Assembly (NCBI RefSeq): GCF_042646065.1
Contig: NZ_JBHRTA010000038.1
Coordinates: 62,001 to 126,000, forward strand
DNA length: 64,000 bases
From: Parapedobacter deserti
GTDB taxonomy: Bacteria > Bacteroidota > Bacteroidia > Sphingobacteriales > Sphingobacteriaceae
Direction of reading: 5' to 3'
Shown: positions 17,382-26,359 of the stretch, piece by piece
Numbering within the stretch: the first letter of the stretch is position 1
How the letters are laid out: each line of letters starts with the position of its first letter
Position numbers and translations under genes: made by a program
Notes under the pieces: generated by a model
Databases searched by the model: none
Seen by the model: only the letters and a program-made list of their open reading frames with translations
What the model was told of the DNA's origin: nothing

Positions 17382-18872
17382 TCAGCCACGAGGCGCAGGC
17401 TCTTTTGTCAATGCACCGTTCACCGTGCGCCAGATGCCTAATGGGTTGGCGTCTTTCAGCTCATTGGGCAGAAACTCATCCGGCCAGTTTTGGTAGCTGA
17501 TCGGCCTGGCAAACCGCCTGATCGCATCCGGCCCCACGGAGGTGAACCGATTATCTGTGGTTGCCGGGTAAGGCCCGCCATGCTGCATGGCATAACATAC
17601 CTCTACACCAGTCGGGAACCCGTTGAGCAATAAGCGGCCGCATTTGTCGGTAAGTGCCTGAATCAACCGCTCGTTATTTTTGATATCGTCCTGCTCTGCG
17701 AGTACAGATACCGTGAGCTGCCCATCCAGGGCCTCGGCTATTGCTGTCGCCTCGTCAGCTGTGTCATAAATTACCAATAAGCCAAAAGGGCCGAATACTT
17801 CATGCGCCAATTGCTCATTGGCGAGGAACTGGCTGGCCTTTACTGTGGCCACAGCAGCATGCCCATGGCCTTCTGTATTTGTTTCCGCAACGGAAGCTAA
17901 CACTTCCACCCCTTGTTGACTAAGCAATTCGGTTTTCTTTTTGGCATAGGCGGAAGCTATTCCGGCGTGAAGCATTGGTGCGGGTGCCGCCTCGATGATC
18001 TGCGACCGCAACGTATTAAGAAACCGATCGAGGCCAGGATGGTTCGGTGCCGCAAGAATACCCGGATTGGTGCAAAATTGTCCAACACCCAACATCAGCG
18101 AAGCCGCGTACTGTTTGGCGGTTTCCTCAGCGGCATGTTCCAGCTTGTTGGGGAGCAGGAATACCGGATTGACGCTGCCCATTTCCGCAAATACGGGAAT
18201 CGGTTCGGGCCGTTTGCTTGCAAGATCGTAAAGCGCCTTGCCTCCGGCAAACGAGCCGGTAAAGCCGACCGCTTTTACCAGCGGGTGCGAGACCAGGTGC
18301 TGACCACCTTCAAATCCGTCGCTGCGTACCTCAGCAAACAATCCATCGGGCAATCCAGCCTTCCGTACAGCGGTTTTGATGGCCGTTGCCATCAATGCCG
18401 ATGTCTCAGGATGGCCGGGGTGGGTTTTGATAATAACGGGGCAGCCCGCCGCGATGGCAGATGCGGTGTCGCCTCCTGCCGTTGAAAACGCAAAGGGAAA
18501 ATTACTCGCCCCGAACACCGCAACCACGCCCAGGCCCACATAGGTTTTGCGGACATCGGGTTTCGGGGGCGTGCGTCCTGCATCGGCAGTATCGATCCGG
18601 ACATCCAGCATATTGCCGCTGGACAGCGCATCCGCATAGCTTCGCCATTGAAAAACCGTTCTCGCCTTTTCACCTGCAAGCCGGGCTTCCGGCAGGTTCG
18701 TCTCGGACTGTGCCGCACGGATCAGTTCGGGCCCCAGCGCCTCGATTTCGTCGGCCACCTGATGCATAAATGCCGCACGGCGCTTAATATCGATACCTTT
18801 GAAGGTTAAAAAGGCTTCATGCGCGCGTTGAACCAGTTGATCTATTTCGGGAATCGGTGTGTCTTTACTCAT
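17382..18872 (-). CDS. NAD(P)-dependent aldehyde dehydrogenase, probable 2-oxoglutarate semialdehyde dehydrogenase
   Basis: The 496-residue ALDH has the N-terminal alpha-helical region, the cofactor loop FGASNFPFAFSTAGGDTASA, a GFTGSFAGG strand, the general-base glutamate in PVFAEMGSVNP and the catalytic cysteine in GVGQFCTNPG near residue 270. The ASNFPFAFST and FAEMGSVNPVF signatures belong to the fungal-type NADP ketoglutarate semialdehyde dehydrogenases of pentose, glucarate and hydroxyproline degradation. Its start overlaps the stop of the deaminase gene by ATGA, so the two are translationally coupled. Inferred role: oxidation of 2,5-dioxopentanoate to 2-oxoglutarate. Confidence 0.88.
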   Translation of the reverse strand: MSKDTPIPEIDQLVQRAHEAFLTFKGIDIKRRAAFMHQVADEIEALGPELIRAAQSETNLPEARLAGEKARTVFQWRSYADALSSGNMLDVRIDTADAGRTPPKPDVRKTYVGLGVVAVFGASNFPFAFSTAGGDTASAIAAGCPVIIKTHPGHPETSALMATAIKTAVRKAGLPDGLFAEVRSDGFEGGQHLVSHPLVKAVGFTGSFAGGKALYDLASKRPEPIPVFAEMGSVNPVFLLPNKLEHAAEETAKQYAASLMLGVGQFCTNPGILAAPNHPGLDRFLNTLRSQIIEAAPAPMLHAGIASAYAKKKTELLSQQGVEVLASVAETNTEGHGHAAVATVKASQFLANEQLAHEVFGPFGLLVIYDTADEATAIAEALDGQLTVSVLAEQDDIKNNERLIQALTDKCGRLLLNGFPTGVEVCYAMQHGGPYPATTDNRFTSVGPDAIRRFARPISYQNWPDEFLPNELKDANPLGIWRTVNGALTKEPAPRG

Positions 18873-19819
18873 GATGCTTGTTCTACTACTCGATTGAGCG
18901 GTAAATTTAAGTAATCTGGCAATACTGGCCGCGTGGCAATTGCATCATCGATGATTTTTTGGACGCGGGCCCGCTCCTCGCCTTCCAGCGGAAGCCGCGG
19001 AGCGCGTACATGTTCGTTGCTTAGTCCTTCGGCTGTGGCCGCAAGTTTGATGTATTGCACCAGGCGGGGATGGATATCCAGTTCCAGTAAGGGCATAAAC
19101 CACCGGTAAATCGCCAGCGCTTCTTCCAGCCGCCCAGCCTGCGCCAACCGATAAATTGCCACCGTTTCCCGTGGGAACGCGTCAACCAGGCCCGCTACCG
19201 AGCCGTGGGCGCCCACAAGCTGGCTTTCCAGGGTTATTGTATCCACACCGCCCAATATTTTGAAGCGGTCGCCAAAGCGGTTGATCATTCGTGTGATGTT
19301 GGTCAAGTCACGAGTAGATTCCTTTACCGCCTGTATATTGGGGCTTTCGGCCAGTTCGGCAAACATATCCACGGTAACATGGATGGCGTAATCCACCGGA
19401 TTGTTGTAGATCATAATCGGCAGATGCGTTGCGGCTGCGATGGTTTTGAAGAAGTGTACGACTTCCCGGTCGGAAGCTTTATACCGCATGGGAGGAAGCA
19501 GCATCAGGCCGTCTGCACCCAGTTTTTCAGCTTCTTTTGCAATACGTACCGCTTCCACAGTAAGCTGCTCCGCGATATTCAACACAACAGGTATATGCTC
19601 CGGTATATGTTGTTTAGCAAACGCCAACAAATCAAATTTCTCTTGCGCGCTCAGTGTGCTGGCTTCGCCCAAAGTTCCGGCAATGATCACACCGGAAACC
19701 CCGGCATCGATCTGTGCCAGAAAGTTCTTTTTAAACATTCCGTAGTCAATCGCTCCGTCTGCCGTAAACGGCGTAAGCAGCGCCGGATAAACCCCATGCC
19801 ATAGTTCAGTTTTACTCAT
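18869..19819 (-). CDS. DapA-family lyase, probable 1-pyrroline-4-hydroxy-2-carboxylate deaminase
   Basis: The 316-residue TIM-barrel protein shows the DHDPS/NAL superfamily signature: GTLGEASTLS near residue 48, Y138 in IMIYNNPVDY and the Schiff-base lysine K166 in AVKESTRDL. In this operon the expected reaction is removal of water and ammonia from 1-pyrroline-4-hydroxy-2-carboxylate to give 2-oxoglutarate semialdehyde (the LhpC step). It is the first gene of the operon and has a TATCTTTG promoter about 60 bases upstream. True dihydrodipicolinate synthase is unlikely because it groups with no lysine genes. Confidence 0.85.
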   Translation of the reverse strand: MSKTELWHGVYPALLTPFTADGAIDYGMFKKNFLAQIDAGVSGVIIAGTLGEASTLSAQEKFDLLAFAKQHIPEHIPVVLNIAEQLTVEAVRIAKEAEKLGADGLMLLPPMRYKASDREVVHFFKTIAAATHLPIMIYNNPVDYAIHVTVDMFAELAESPNIQAVKESTRDLTNITRMINRFGDRFKILGGVDTITLESQLVGAHGSVAGLVDAFPRETVAIYRLAQAGRLEEALAIYRWFMPLLELDIHPRLVQYIKLAATAEGLSNEHVRAPRLPLEGEERARVQKIIDDAIATRPVLPDYLNLPLNRVVEQAS

Positions 19820-19878
19820 GTCTTATGTTTGCTTATTTATTTAATATATGCGTCGACACATCCGTCTTTTGGATGTCA

Positions 19879-19886
19879 CAAAGATA
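19879..19886 (-). promoter_or_regulatory. TAnnTTTG promoter element of the hydroxyproline operon
   Basis: The minus strand reads TATCTTTG in the 132-base gap between the AraC-type gene and the deaminase gene. A TTTG lies 16 bases further upstream as a possible -33 box. The regulator would be expected to bind just upstream, in 19890-19950. Confidence 0.5.
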
Positions 19887-19951
19887 ATGGGACCAGACAG
19901 GCCAAACCACCTACTAATTAATCAATGCTGTGCAGATATTAACAATCCATG

Positions 19952-20830
19952 TTATTGTACGCCATTAAGGTACCGCGATAAATATTCCTTGGGCGAGGTG
20001 CCCGCCACGCTTTTAAACACCCGGTTGAAGTTGGTGATGCTGTTGAACCCACAATTGTAGGCTACGGTGGCGATGCTGTCGTATTCGCCCGAGGTGAGCT
20101 TTTTGCAGGCTTGGTTTATGCGCATTTCGTTGAGAAAAGTGACAAAAGTAACGCCGGTATGTTTTTTAAAATACCGGCAGAAAGCCTGTGGCGTGAGGTG
20201 CGCCTCAGCAGCTACTTCTTCGAGCGTCAAGGCGTCCCGGTAGTGTTGCAAAATATAGTTGTAAATATTGCCCATGCGCAGACCTTCGCCGTCGGTAACA
20301 TGTTCTTTGCTGAATGTGGAGAGGTGCTTCGGTTTCGGGGACATGCGGCAAAACGTCCGCAAAAGGTGTAGAAAATGCAGCATTTGGTCCATGCTGCGGG
20401 ATTCTTTCAGTTTCAATATATGCTTGGACACCGCCGGGAAAAATTGCTCTGAAAGTTTAAACCCGTATTTATACTCTTTTAGAAACGCATTGAGTTGGCT
20501 CAGTTCTGGTAACTGCAGGAAATTAGCCAGGTGACCGTTTGGATCATAAAAAATAGAGATGCTATGAACGTAGTCCGCTTCGGGCTGCACGGCTGCTTGG
20601 CGGCTACCCTTAAAGACATGCGACTGGTTAGGCGCAATCATGAAAATATCATTTGGCCGGAAGGTATGCATGGTGTTCTCTGCAATCAAGGTACCCTCGC
20701 CTTTGATAATCCAGATCAACTGCGCTTCCTTGTGCCGATGCAGGTAAGGGTAAAACTGAGGAATGATATCTTCCTGGATGATGACCGTTTTATCGGGCGT
20801 GACTGGAACGGTAAATTGAAGTGCTTTCAT
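19952..20830 (-). CDS. AraC-family transcriptional regulator of the hydroxyproline operon
   Basis: The 292-residue product has an N-terminal cupin-like sensor domain (FYPYLHRHKEAQLIWI near residue 26, then the ...GEGTLIAE strand) and a C-terminal pair of helix-turn-helix units (about 190-288): LTLEEVAAEAHLTPQAFCRYF and SIATVAYNCGFNSITNFNRVF. It lies directly upstream of the four catabolic genes on the same strand, and the operon has its own promoter between them. Activation in response to hydroxyproline or a pathway intermediate is inferred from position only. Confidence 0.88.
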   Translation of the reverse strand: MKALQFTVPVTPDKTVIIQEDIIPQFYPYLHRHKEAQLIWIIKGEGTLIAENTMHTFRPNDIFMIAPNQSHVFKGSRQAAVQPEADYVHSISIFYDPNGHLANFLQLPELSQLNAFLKEYKYGFKLSEQFFPAVSKHILKLKESRSMDQMLHFLHLLRTFCRMSPKPKHLSTFSKEHVTDGEGLRMGNIYNYILQHYRDALTLEEVAAEAHLTPQAFCRYFKKHTGVTFVTFLNEMRINQACKKLTSGEYDSIATVAYNCGFNSITNFNRVFKSVAGTSPKEYLSRYLNGVQ

Positions 20831-21164
20831 AAGCGTGCGAGTTAATAAAAACTTTACATAAATATACGGATATTAACCGCGTTTATCCAACAAATTCATG
20901 AAAAGTGGTTAAAATACGGTTACTAATGGCTAATAAGCTGAGATAAAACATTGCTTTGCGCAGCCACCCGCTATTGTTGGCACTATTTTTATAGTTAATA
21001 TCGGCGAAACGTTATGATAACATCCAAGGCTCTTGTTTGTTACACAGTGAAGTGTTGGATGAAGAATTTAATATTTGGCAACGGTGTAGCATTTGTTGAT
21101 CCTATTCCGTATTATACACGACGATACTTTTGCTGTACATTATAATAAATTAACACCGAACTAC
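20831..21164. other. 334-base divergent intergenic region
   Basis: AT-rich region between the AraC gene (minus) and the glycan cluster (plus). It holds a TACTTTTG promoter element at 21125-21132 for the cluster. No gene, strong hairpin or repeat was seen in the rest. Confidence 0.6.
21125..21132 (+). promoter_or_regulatory. TAnnTTTG promoter element of the glycan cluster
   Basis: TACTTTTG, 32 bases before the ATG at 21165. It lies inside the longer open frame that begins at 21093 and so argues for the shorter start. Confidence 0.55.
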
Positions 21165-21773
21165 ATGATGATTAGTGAAAAGGCGAATCGCATTTTTGAG
21201 CAAGCAATTGAAAACTACCATCTTTTTGATTCCATTGACTGTCCTTACAATAATCCCTATGCAAGTCATACACTGGATTACCTCTTATATAAAAAATGCT
21301 GGATCGATACCATGCAGTGGCATATGGAAGACGAAGTGCGGGATCCGGACATCGATCCGGTAGTCGGACTGGAGTGGAAACGCCGTATTGACGACTCTAA
21401 CCAACTGCGGACAGATACCGTTGAGTTGATCGATAATTATTTTTTGCGTCATTTTTCGCATGTCATTCCGCAGAATGATGCACGGGTCAATACGGAGAGT
21501 CCGGCGTGGGCGTTGGACCGCTTGTCCATTTTGTGTCTGAAGATCTATCACATGCGCCAGGAGACCCAAAAAATTAATGCGTCTCCCCAGCATGTCACGT
21601 CCTGTATGGAAAAGTTGATGGTATTGCTGCGCCAGCATGAAGATCTTTCGCGTAGCATCGACGAATTGCTTGACGACATCCGTAAAGGAAAAAAATACAT
21701 GAAAGTGTATAAGCAAATGAAGATGTATAACGATGCAACGCTGAACCCGGTATTGTATGCCGCTCGAAAATGA
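21165..21773 (+). CDS. DUF4254 domain protein of glycan clusters
   Basis: The 202-residue, largely helical and charged product matches the DUF4254 family, which in Bacteroidota is found next to lipopolysaccharide glycosyltransferases. Visible features are NNPYASHTLDYLLYKKCWIDT-like aromatic blocks near residue 25, the acidic run DEVRDPDIDP near residue 60 and a C-terminal basic helix. No catalytic motif is known to me. The start at 21165 (tandem ATG) was chosen because the upstream extension contains the promoter. The GT9 gene starts 17 bases inside its 3' end. Confidence 0.82.
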   Translation: MMISEKANRIFEQAIENYHLFDSIDCPYNNPYASHTLDYLLYKKCWIDTMQWHMEDEVRDPDIDPVVGLEWKRRIDDSNQLRTDTVELIDNYFLRHFSHVIPQNDARVNTESPAWALDRLSILCLKIYHMRQETQKINASPQHVTSCMEKLMVLLRQHEDLSRSIDELLDDIRKGKKYMKVYKQMKMYNDATLNPVLYAARK

Positions 21774-22806
21774 GGAAACGGGGAAGAATTCCGTGATACT
21801 GGTTTTCCGGTTTTCTGCCATGGGAGACGTTGCCATGGTGGCTAGTGTACTTCGGGAACTTGTAGAGCAGCGCCGGCACCTTACGCTAGTCATGGTCAGC
21901 AGGGAGGCCCTTCAGCCTTTTTTTGCCGATATATCGGGAGTTGTTTTCCATCCGTTTTATCCCCACGGGCCGCATCAAGGTATCAGCGGATTATACCGGC
22001 TCTTTAAGGAGTTGAAGCGGTATCAACCTACTGCCGTAGCCGATTTGCATCATAATATCCGGAGCAGGTTTCTTTCCCTTCTGTTTCGTCTAAGCGGCAT
22101 TGCGGTCCGGCAATTGGACAAGGCGCGGAAAGAGAAGAAAGCGCTTACCCGCGCGTATAAAAAAATTATGAAGCCTCTTAAACCTACTGTTGAACGGTAT
22201 GCGGATGTTTTCAGGAAGCTTGGCTACCCGATGGCGTTGAGCCATACCTTGAAACGGAGGAAGCAACCATTACCGGAGACGGCGAAGCGGCTGTTTGCGG
22301 ATCATGGGGGGAAAAAGGTAGGCATTGCACCGTTTGCGAAACACCTGCCCAAAGTATATCCATTTGACCGCATGGAAGAGGTGATCGCCTACCTCGACCG
22401 ACAGGGTCATACCGTATTGGTTTTTGGTGGCGGCACTGCCGAGCGGCAGGTGGCGGCGGGGTGGCAGGCAAGATACAGCCAAGTGCACAGCGTTGTTGAT
22501 CAGTTTTCCCTGCAGCAGGAGCTGTCGATCATATCCCATCTTGATGTAATGATCAGCATGGATTCCGCAGGCATGCACATGGCATCGTTGATGGGTGTAC
22601 GCGTGTTGTCTATCTGGGGCGCGACCCATCCGTATGCCGGTTTCTTAGGGTATGGTCAGGTTCCGGACGATTGCATTCAGGTGGACCATCCTGCACGGCC
22701 GAGCTCTATTTACGGAAACAAACCCTGTATCTGCGATGGAAAGGACAGCATGGAACTTATCGCTCCAGTAATGATCATCGATAAACTACGCGAAGCAGGA
22801 CTATGA
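21757..22806 (+). CDS. Glycosyltransferase family 9 (heptosyltransferase-like)
   Basis: The 349-residue product has the GT9/ADP-heptose:LPS heptosyltransferase pattern: an N-terminal Rossmann strand ILVFRFSAMGDVAMVASVLREL, a VGIAPFAKHLPKVYP segment, VFGGGTAERQ and the nucleotide-sugar-binding SMDSAGMHMASLMGVRVLSIWG near residue 270. GT9 enzymes add heptose or related sugars to the inner core of LPS in the cytoplasm. It overlaps both neighbours (17 bases with DUF4254, ATGA with the GT4 gene). Confidence 0.88.
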   Translation: MPLENEETGKNSVILVFRFSAMGDVAMVASVLRELVEQRRHLTLVMVSREALQPFFADISGVVFHPFYPHGPHQGISGLYRLFKELKRYQPTAVADLHHNIRSRFLSLLFRLSGIAVRQLDKARKEKKALTRAYKKIMKPLKPTVERYADVFRKLGYPMALSHTLKRRKQPLPETAKRLFADHGGKKVGIAPFAKHLPKVYPFDRMEEVIAYLDRQGHTVLVFGGGTAERQVAAGWQARYSQVHSVVDQFSLQQELSIISHLDVMISMDSAGMHMASLMGVRVLSIWGATHPYAGFLGYGQVPDDCIQVDHPARPSSIYGNKPCICDGKDSMELIAPVMIIDKLREAGL

Positions 22807-23921
22807 ACATCGGGTTTGATGCCAAGCGAATATTTCACAACCAGACGGGACTGGGCAACTACGGACGGGATCTGGTACGCATCCTGAGTGCGCATTATCC
22901 CGAGCATGGGTATTACTTGTATAATCCGAAGGCTTCGGGCCGGAAGCTATTTGGCCTAAGCACCCCCAATGTGACCGAACGGTTGCCCCGATCGCGCTTC
23001 GACCGGACCTTCCCTAGCGTTTGGCGATCAAGTGGAATGGTGCATGACCTTCGCAAAGACCATATAGAGCTTTTTCACGGGCTATCCGGCGAGCTGCCCA
23101 TCGGCCTCCGGCGTCACGGCATCCGGAGCGTGGTGACCATACATGACCTAATTTTTGTGCGCTATCCCGCATTGTACCATATCGTAGACCGGACCATATA
23201 CCTAAGGAAATTTAAGCACGCCGCCCTTCATGCCGACCGCATCATCGCCATCAGTGAGCAGACCAAGCAAGACGTCGTAGCGGTTCTGGGTGTGGATGCA
23301 GGTAAGGTGGAGGTAATATATCAAGGATGTCACCCAGCGTTTAAGCAGCGCTATACCGACGCTGAGAAGCAAGCCGTGCTGGAGAAACATGGCCTTCCTC
23401 CCGATTTTATCCTGAATGTCGGTACCATCGAAGCGCGGAAAAATGCGTTGGTTATCATAAAGGCAATCGCGTCGCTCGATGTACATCTTGTTATCGCAGG
23501 AAAGGCAACCCCATACTTGGATGAGCTGAAAACCTATATTGAACAGCACAGGCTATCCAAGAAGGTCACCTTTATACATGGTACATCCATTGACGAACTA
23601 GCCAAGCTTTACCAATCTGCGCGATTGTTTGTTTACCCGTCGCTATTCGAAGGCTTTGGCATTCCAATTATCGAGGCATTATATTCCGGCGTACCGGTCA
23701 TCACTTCCAACACCGGCTGTTTTCCTGAAGCCGCAGGCCCCAGCTCTAAGTATATCCCCCCGGATGATGTGGCTGCGCTCACCCAAACGATACAGACAGT
23801 GCTCGGCGATGCTTCCTTACGCATGGCCATGATAGCACACGGATTGGATTATGCCCGGCGATTTGACGATGCAGGCATTGCCCGGCAGGTACATTCACTG
23901 TACCGAGCGTTGTGTCCGTAA
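22803..23921 (+). CDS. Glycosyltransferase family 4 (GT-B)
   Basis: The 372-residue retaining GT-B enzyme starts with the substrate loop FDAKRIFHNQTGLGNYGRDL and has the donor-binding block SLFEGFGIPIIEALYSGVPVITS with the EX7E motif near residue 280, followed by FPEAAG. Such enzymes extend lipopolysaccharide or capsule oligosaccharides. Its ATG overlaps the GT9 stop (ATGA at 22803-22806). Sugar specificity cannot be read. Confidence 0.9.
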   Translation: MNIGFDAKRIFHNQTGLGNYGRDLVRILSAHYPEHGYYLYNPKASGRKLFGLSTPNVTERLPRSRFDRTFPSVWRSSGMVHDLRKDHIELFHGLSGELPIGLRRHGIRSVVTIHDLIFVRYPALYHIVDRTIYLRKFKHAALHADRIIAISEQTKQDVVAVLGVDAGKVEVIYQGCHPAFKQRYTDAEKQAVLEKHGLPPDFILNVGTIEARKNALVIIKAIASLDVHLVIAGKATPYLDELKTYIEQHRLSKKVTFIHGTSIDELAKLYQSARLFVYPSLFEGFGIPIIEALYSGVPVITSNTGCFPEAAGPSSKYIPPDDVAALTQTIQTVLGDASLRMAMIAHGLDYARRFDDAGIARQVHSLYRALCP

Positions 23922-23962
23922 GCCGGTTAGGCAGCACAATTGTATTTGCGTTTCATTTTCCC

Positions 23963-23970
23963 TAATTTTG
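23963..23970 (+). promoter_or_regulatory. TAnnTTTG promoter element inside the glycan cluster
   Basis: TAATTTTG with a TTG box at 23940-23942, 20 bases upstream, in the gap before the GT2 gene at 24013. This suggests a second transcription unit within the cluster. Confidence 0.55.
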
Positions 23971-24012
23971 CCTCGCAAGAAGCAGGCAATCAATCAACAA
24001 TGGGAATGCTTT

Positions 24013-24822
24013 ATGAAGGTTAGCTTAATCATCTCGGTGTACAAGAATACGCTGTTCCTTAAAACCATTCTCGATAACCTGCGCTATCAAACGATCAAGC
24101 CCGATGAGGTGATCATTTCAGAAGACGGAGACAGTCAGGAAATGCGCGATTTTCTTGCCGGATATGAAAGCCCAGATACCGCGCTCGTGCACGTGACGCA
24201 GGCGGATGACGGTTGGCGGAAAAACCGGGCGCTGAACCGCGCTATTGTCACCGCTTCGCATGAGTACCTGATATTCATAGACGGGGATTGCGTGCTTCAT
24301 TCACGTTTTGTCCAGAATCACCTCCGGTTGTCGCGACCACGTGATATCTTAGCGGGGAAGCGCGTGAAGGTGGGACCGCGGTATAGTGATCAGCTGTGCC
24401 GCATGCCTTTACCACGTTTCCAACGGGGAACTATCCGCCGGATACGCCAATTGGCGAAGGACGGCGGGAAGTTTGTGGAAGAAGCGGTATACTTGCCATT
24501 GAACAGGGTGACTGCATTCGCCATACGGAAGCTTGGCATTACTGGGATAAAGGGATGCAATTTCTCCTGTTACAAAGAGGCGATGTTGGATATCAACGGA
24601 TTCGATGAGGACTACGTGCGACCGGCGGTCGGTGAAGACCATGATCTGGTGTGGCGTTTCCAGGGATTGGGTTACCGTATTGTCTCCGTTAAGCATTTTG
24701 CTGTTCAATATCATTTATATCACCCCGAAAGCTGGGTGTCCCAAGAAGAAAACCTTGCGTTGCTACGCCGCAAGCAAGCATCGGAACAATACCGTTGCTT
24801 AAACGGGATTATAAAACTATAA
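24013..24822 (+). CDS. Glycosyltransferase family 2 with galactosyltransferase-like C-terminus
   Basis: The 269-residue GT-A enzyme begins MKVSLIISVYKNTLFLKTIL, has the nucleotide-binding EDGDSQ strand, the metal-binding IDGDCVLH near residue 95, and a C-terminal GFDEDYVRPAVGEDHDLVWRF block like the galactosyltransferase (GT7-C) domain of chondroitin-type polymerases. The open frame runs 54 codons further upstream, but that part overlaps the GT4 gene and contains the promoter, so the ATG at 24013 is used. The gene at 27201 has the same architecture. Confidence 0.88.
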   Translation: MKVSLIISVYKNTLFLKTILDNLRYQTIKPDEVIISEDGDSQEMRDFLAGYESPDTALVHVTQADDGWRKNRALNRAIVTASHEYLIFIDGDCVLHSRFVQNHLRLSRPRDILAGKRVKVGPRYSDQLCRMPLPRFQRGTIRRIRQLAKDGGKFVEEAVYLPLNRVTAFAIRKLGITGIKGCNFSCYKEAMLDINGFDEDYVRPAVGEDHDLVWRFQGLGYRIVSVKHFAVQYHLYHPESWVSQEENLALLRRKQASEQYRCLNGIIKL

Positions 24823-24843
24823 TTAGAATTGCCAGATAATCAG

Positions 24844-25614
24844 ATGCCAGCACCGGAGAAAAGGAAAGCCGTGTATACGGCTATATTCGGAGACTATGAA
24901 GGATTACTTCCGCAAAAGGAAATCGCGGGTTGGGACTTAATTTGTTTTACGGACAATCCGGCACTGAAAGCAAAACCCTGGAAGATAATTTTGATCGATC
25001 CGCCTGTCCCGGGCGACCAGGTCAGAAGCAGTAGGTATATCAAGATCAATCCGCACCTGTTTTTGAAAGATTATGATGTCAGTATATTTATTGACGGAAA
25101 CTTTTTAGTCATCGGAAACATCGATAAGTTGGTTGGGACAATGCTGTCCGATGCGGTAATTGCCTGTTTTGATCACAACCAAAATACATTGGATGCCCGG
25201 GATTGCGTATACCTTGAGCACGCATCCATAAAGCGGATGGCTGAAGAAAGGGGTATTAATAAGGACGATCCGCAAGTGATGGAGAAGCAGATGGCCTACC
25301 TGCGGACCCAGCACTATCCGGAGCACAACGGGCTGGTATATTCGGGCGTATTATTAAGAAAGCATCATGATAAGCGGTTGATCAAGGCGATGGAAGATTG
25401 GTGGTATATGGTTAAAAACTACAGTAAGCGGGATCAGCTAAGTTTTGATTACGTGATGTGGAAGCATGGCCTTGCTTATGCGGTGATCCCCGGCGACTCC
25501 CGGCGGGGGAATGGCTATTTTTATATGCTGGGGAAGCATCGGAAGAATTGGTCCGGCAAGTTGCGTAGGTTTAAAATAAAGCGGTCATTGGGGTTGGTAA
25601 AAAAACACGGCTAA
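24844..25614 (+). CDS. DUF616-type glycosyltransferase domain protein
   Basis: The 256-residue product has the opening motif KAVYTAIFGDYEGLLPQ, then DLICFTDNP, the paired-basic VRSSRYIKINPHLF and SIFIDGNFLV, where the IDG may act as the metal-binding acidic site. This is the DUF616/TOD1-like domain, regarded as a GT-A glycosyltransferase. A TTG start at 24829 is possible but the ATG at 24844 is preferred. It follows the GT2 gene by 21 bases and precedes the next one by one base. Confidence 0.78.
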   Translation: MPAPEKRKAVYTAIFGDYEGLLPQKEIAGWDLICFTDNPALKAKPWKIILIDPPVPGDQVRSSRYIKINPHLFLKDYDVSIFIDGNFLVIGNIDKLVGTMLSDAVIACFDHNQNTLDARDCVYLEHASIKRMAEERGINKDDPQVMEKQMAYLRTQHYPEHNGLVYSGVLLRKHHDKRLIKAMEDWWYMVKNYSKRDQLSFDYVMWKHGLAYAVIPGDSRRGNGYFYMLGKHRKNWSGKLRRFKIKRSLGLVKKHG

Positions 25615-25615
25615 C

Positions 25616-26359
25616 ATGGGTTCCGAACAAATCAAAGCAATAGTAGCCACACCGGTGAAGGATTCCGTTGAAAATACATTGGAAACCATAGCGGCCGTCC
25701 GTGCCAACAAAGTAGCTATAGACCACTATGTGTATAACGATTTCAGCTCAGCAGAAACAAAGCAAGCGCTTGAGCAGCACAAGGTGCGCTATGGCTATCG
25801 GCTTGTCCATCTGGAGGATCTGACCAGCCATCCGTCGCCAAATTACCGGCTTGTGCTCCGGGATGCGCAGCGACAAGCGCTTAAGAAAAACGTTCCGCTG
25901 ATCTTGGTGGAATCCGATGTGGTCATTGAAGCGGACACCATTAAAAAGATGCTGGATTTTTATGGGCAGCATCGCTCCGTTGGGCTCGTTGGTGCCATTA
26001 CGGTGGATGAAGAAGGAAATGTAAATTTTCCTTACCTTCGATTCAAAGACGAGCCGGTTGAAGCAGGGCGCCTTGGAAGGAGCTATGTCGAGGTTAGAAA
26101 GAGTTTAAGCTTTTGTTGCACACTGATTTCCCTGGAATTTCTGCGGGAATATGATTTTGTGTACCTCAACGAATCAAAAGACTGGTTTGATATATTCATT
26201 TCAAACCAAGCGTTGGCTATGGGGTTCAAAAATTACTTATTGTGCGATGTTCCTGTGGTGCACCGGCCACATGGCAGCAGACCATGGAAGCAAATGAAGT
26301 ATAAAAATCCAGTGAAATACTATCTGCTGAAATTTCTAAAAAGGAGAGATAAGATATGA
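25616..26359 (+). CDS. GT-A type glycosyltransferase-like protein
   Basis: The 247-residue product starts with IKAIVATPVKDSVENTLETI and contains HYVYNDFSS, the acidic LILVESDVVIEADT (possible DxD equivalent) and a C-terminal CDVPVVHRPHGSRPWKQMKY. The layout is that of a family 2-like GT-A fold, with an unusual start. It sits between the DUF616 gene (one base away) and the next GT2 gene (ATGA overlap), so it is almost certainly cotranslated with them. Substrate unknown. Confidence 0.75.
   Translation: MGSEQIKAIVATPVKDSVENTLETIAAVRANKVAIDHYVYNDFSSAETKQALEQHKVRYGYRLVHLEDLTSHPSPNYRLVLRDAQRQALKKNVPLILVESDVVIEADTIKKMLDFYGQHRSVGLVGAITVDEEGNVNFPYLRFKDEPVEAGRLGRSYVEVRKSLSFCCTLISLEFLREYDFVYLNESKDWFDIFISNQALAMGFKNYLLCDVPVVHRPHGSRPWKQMKYKNPVKYYLLKFLKRRDKI

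Noticed and set aside
24829..24843. TTG start of the DUF616 gene
   Set aside because: ATG at 24844 is a better start and leaves the conserved N-terminus intact.
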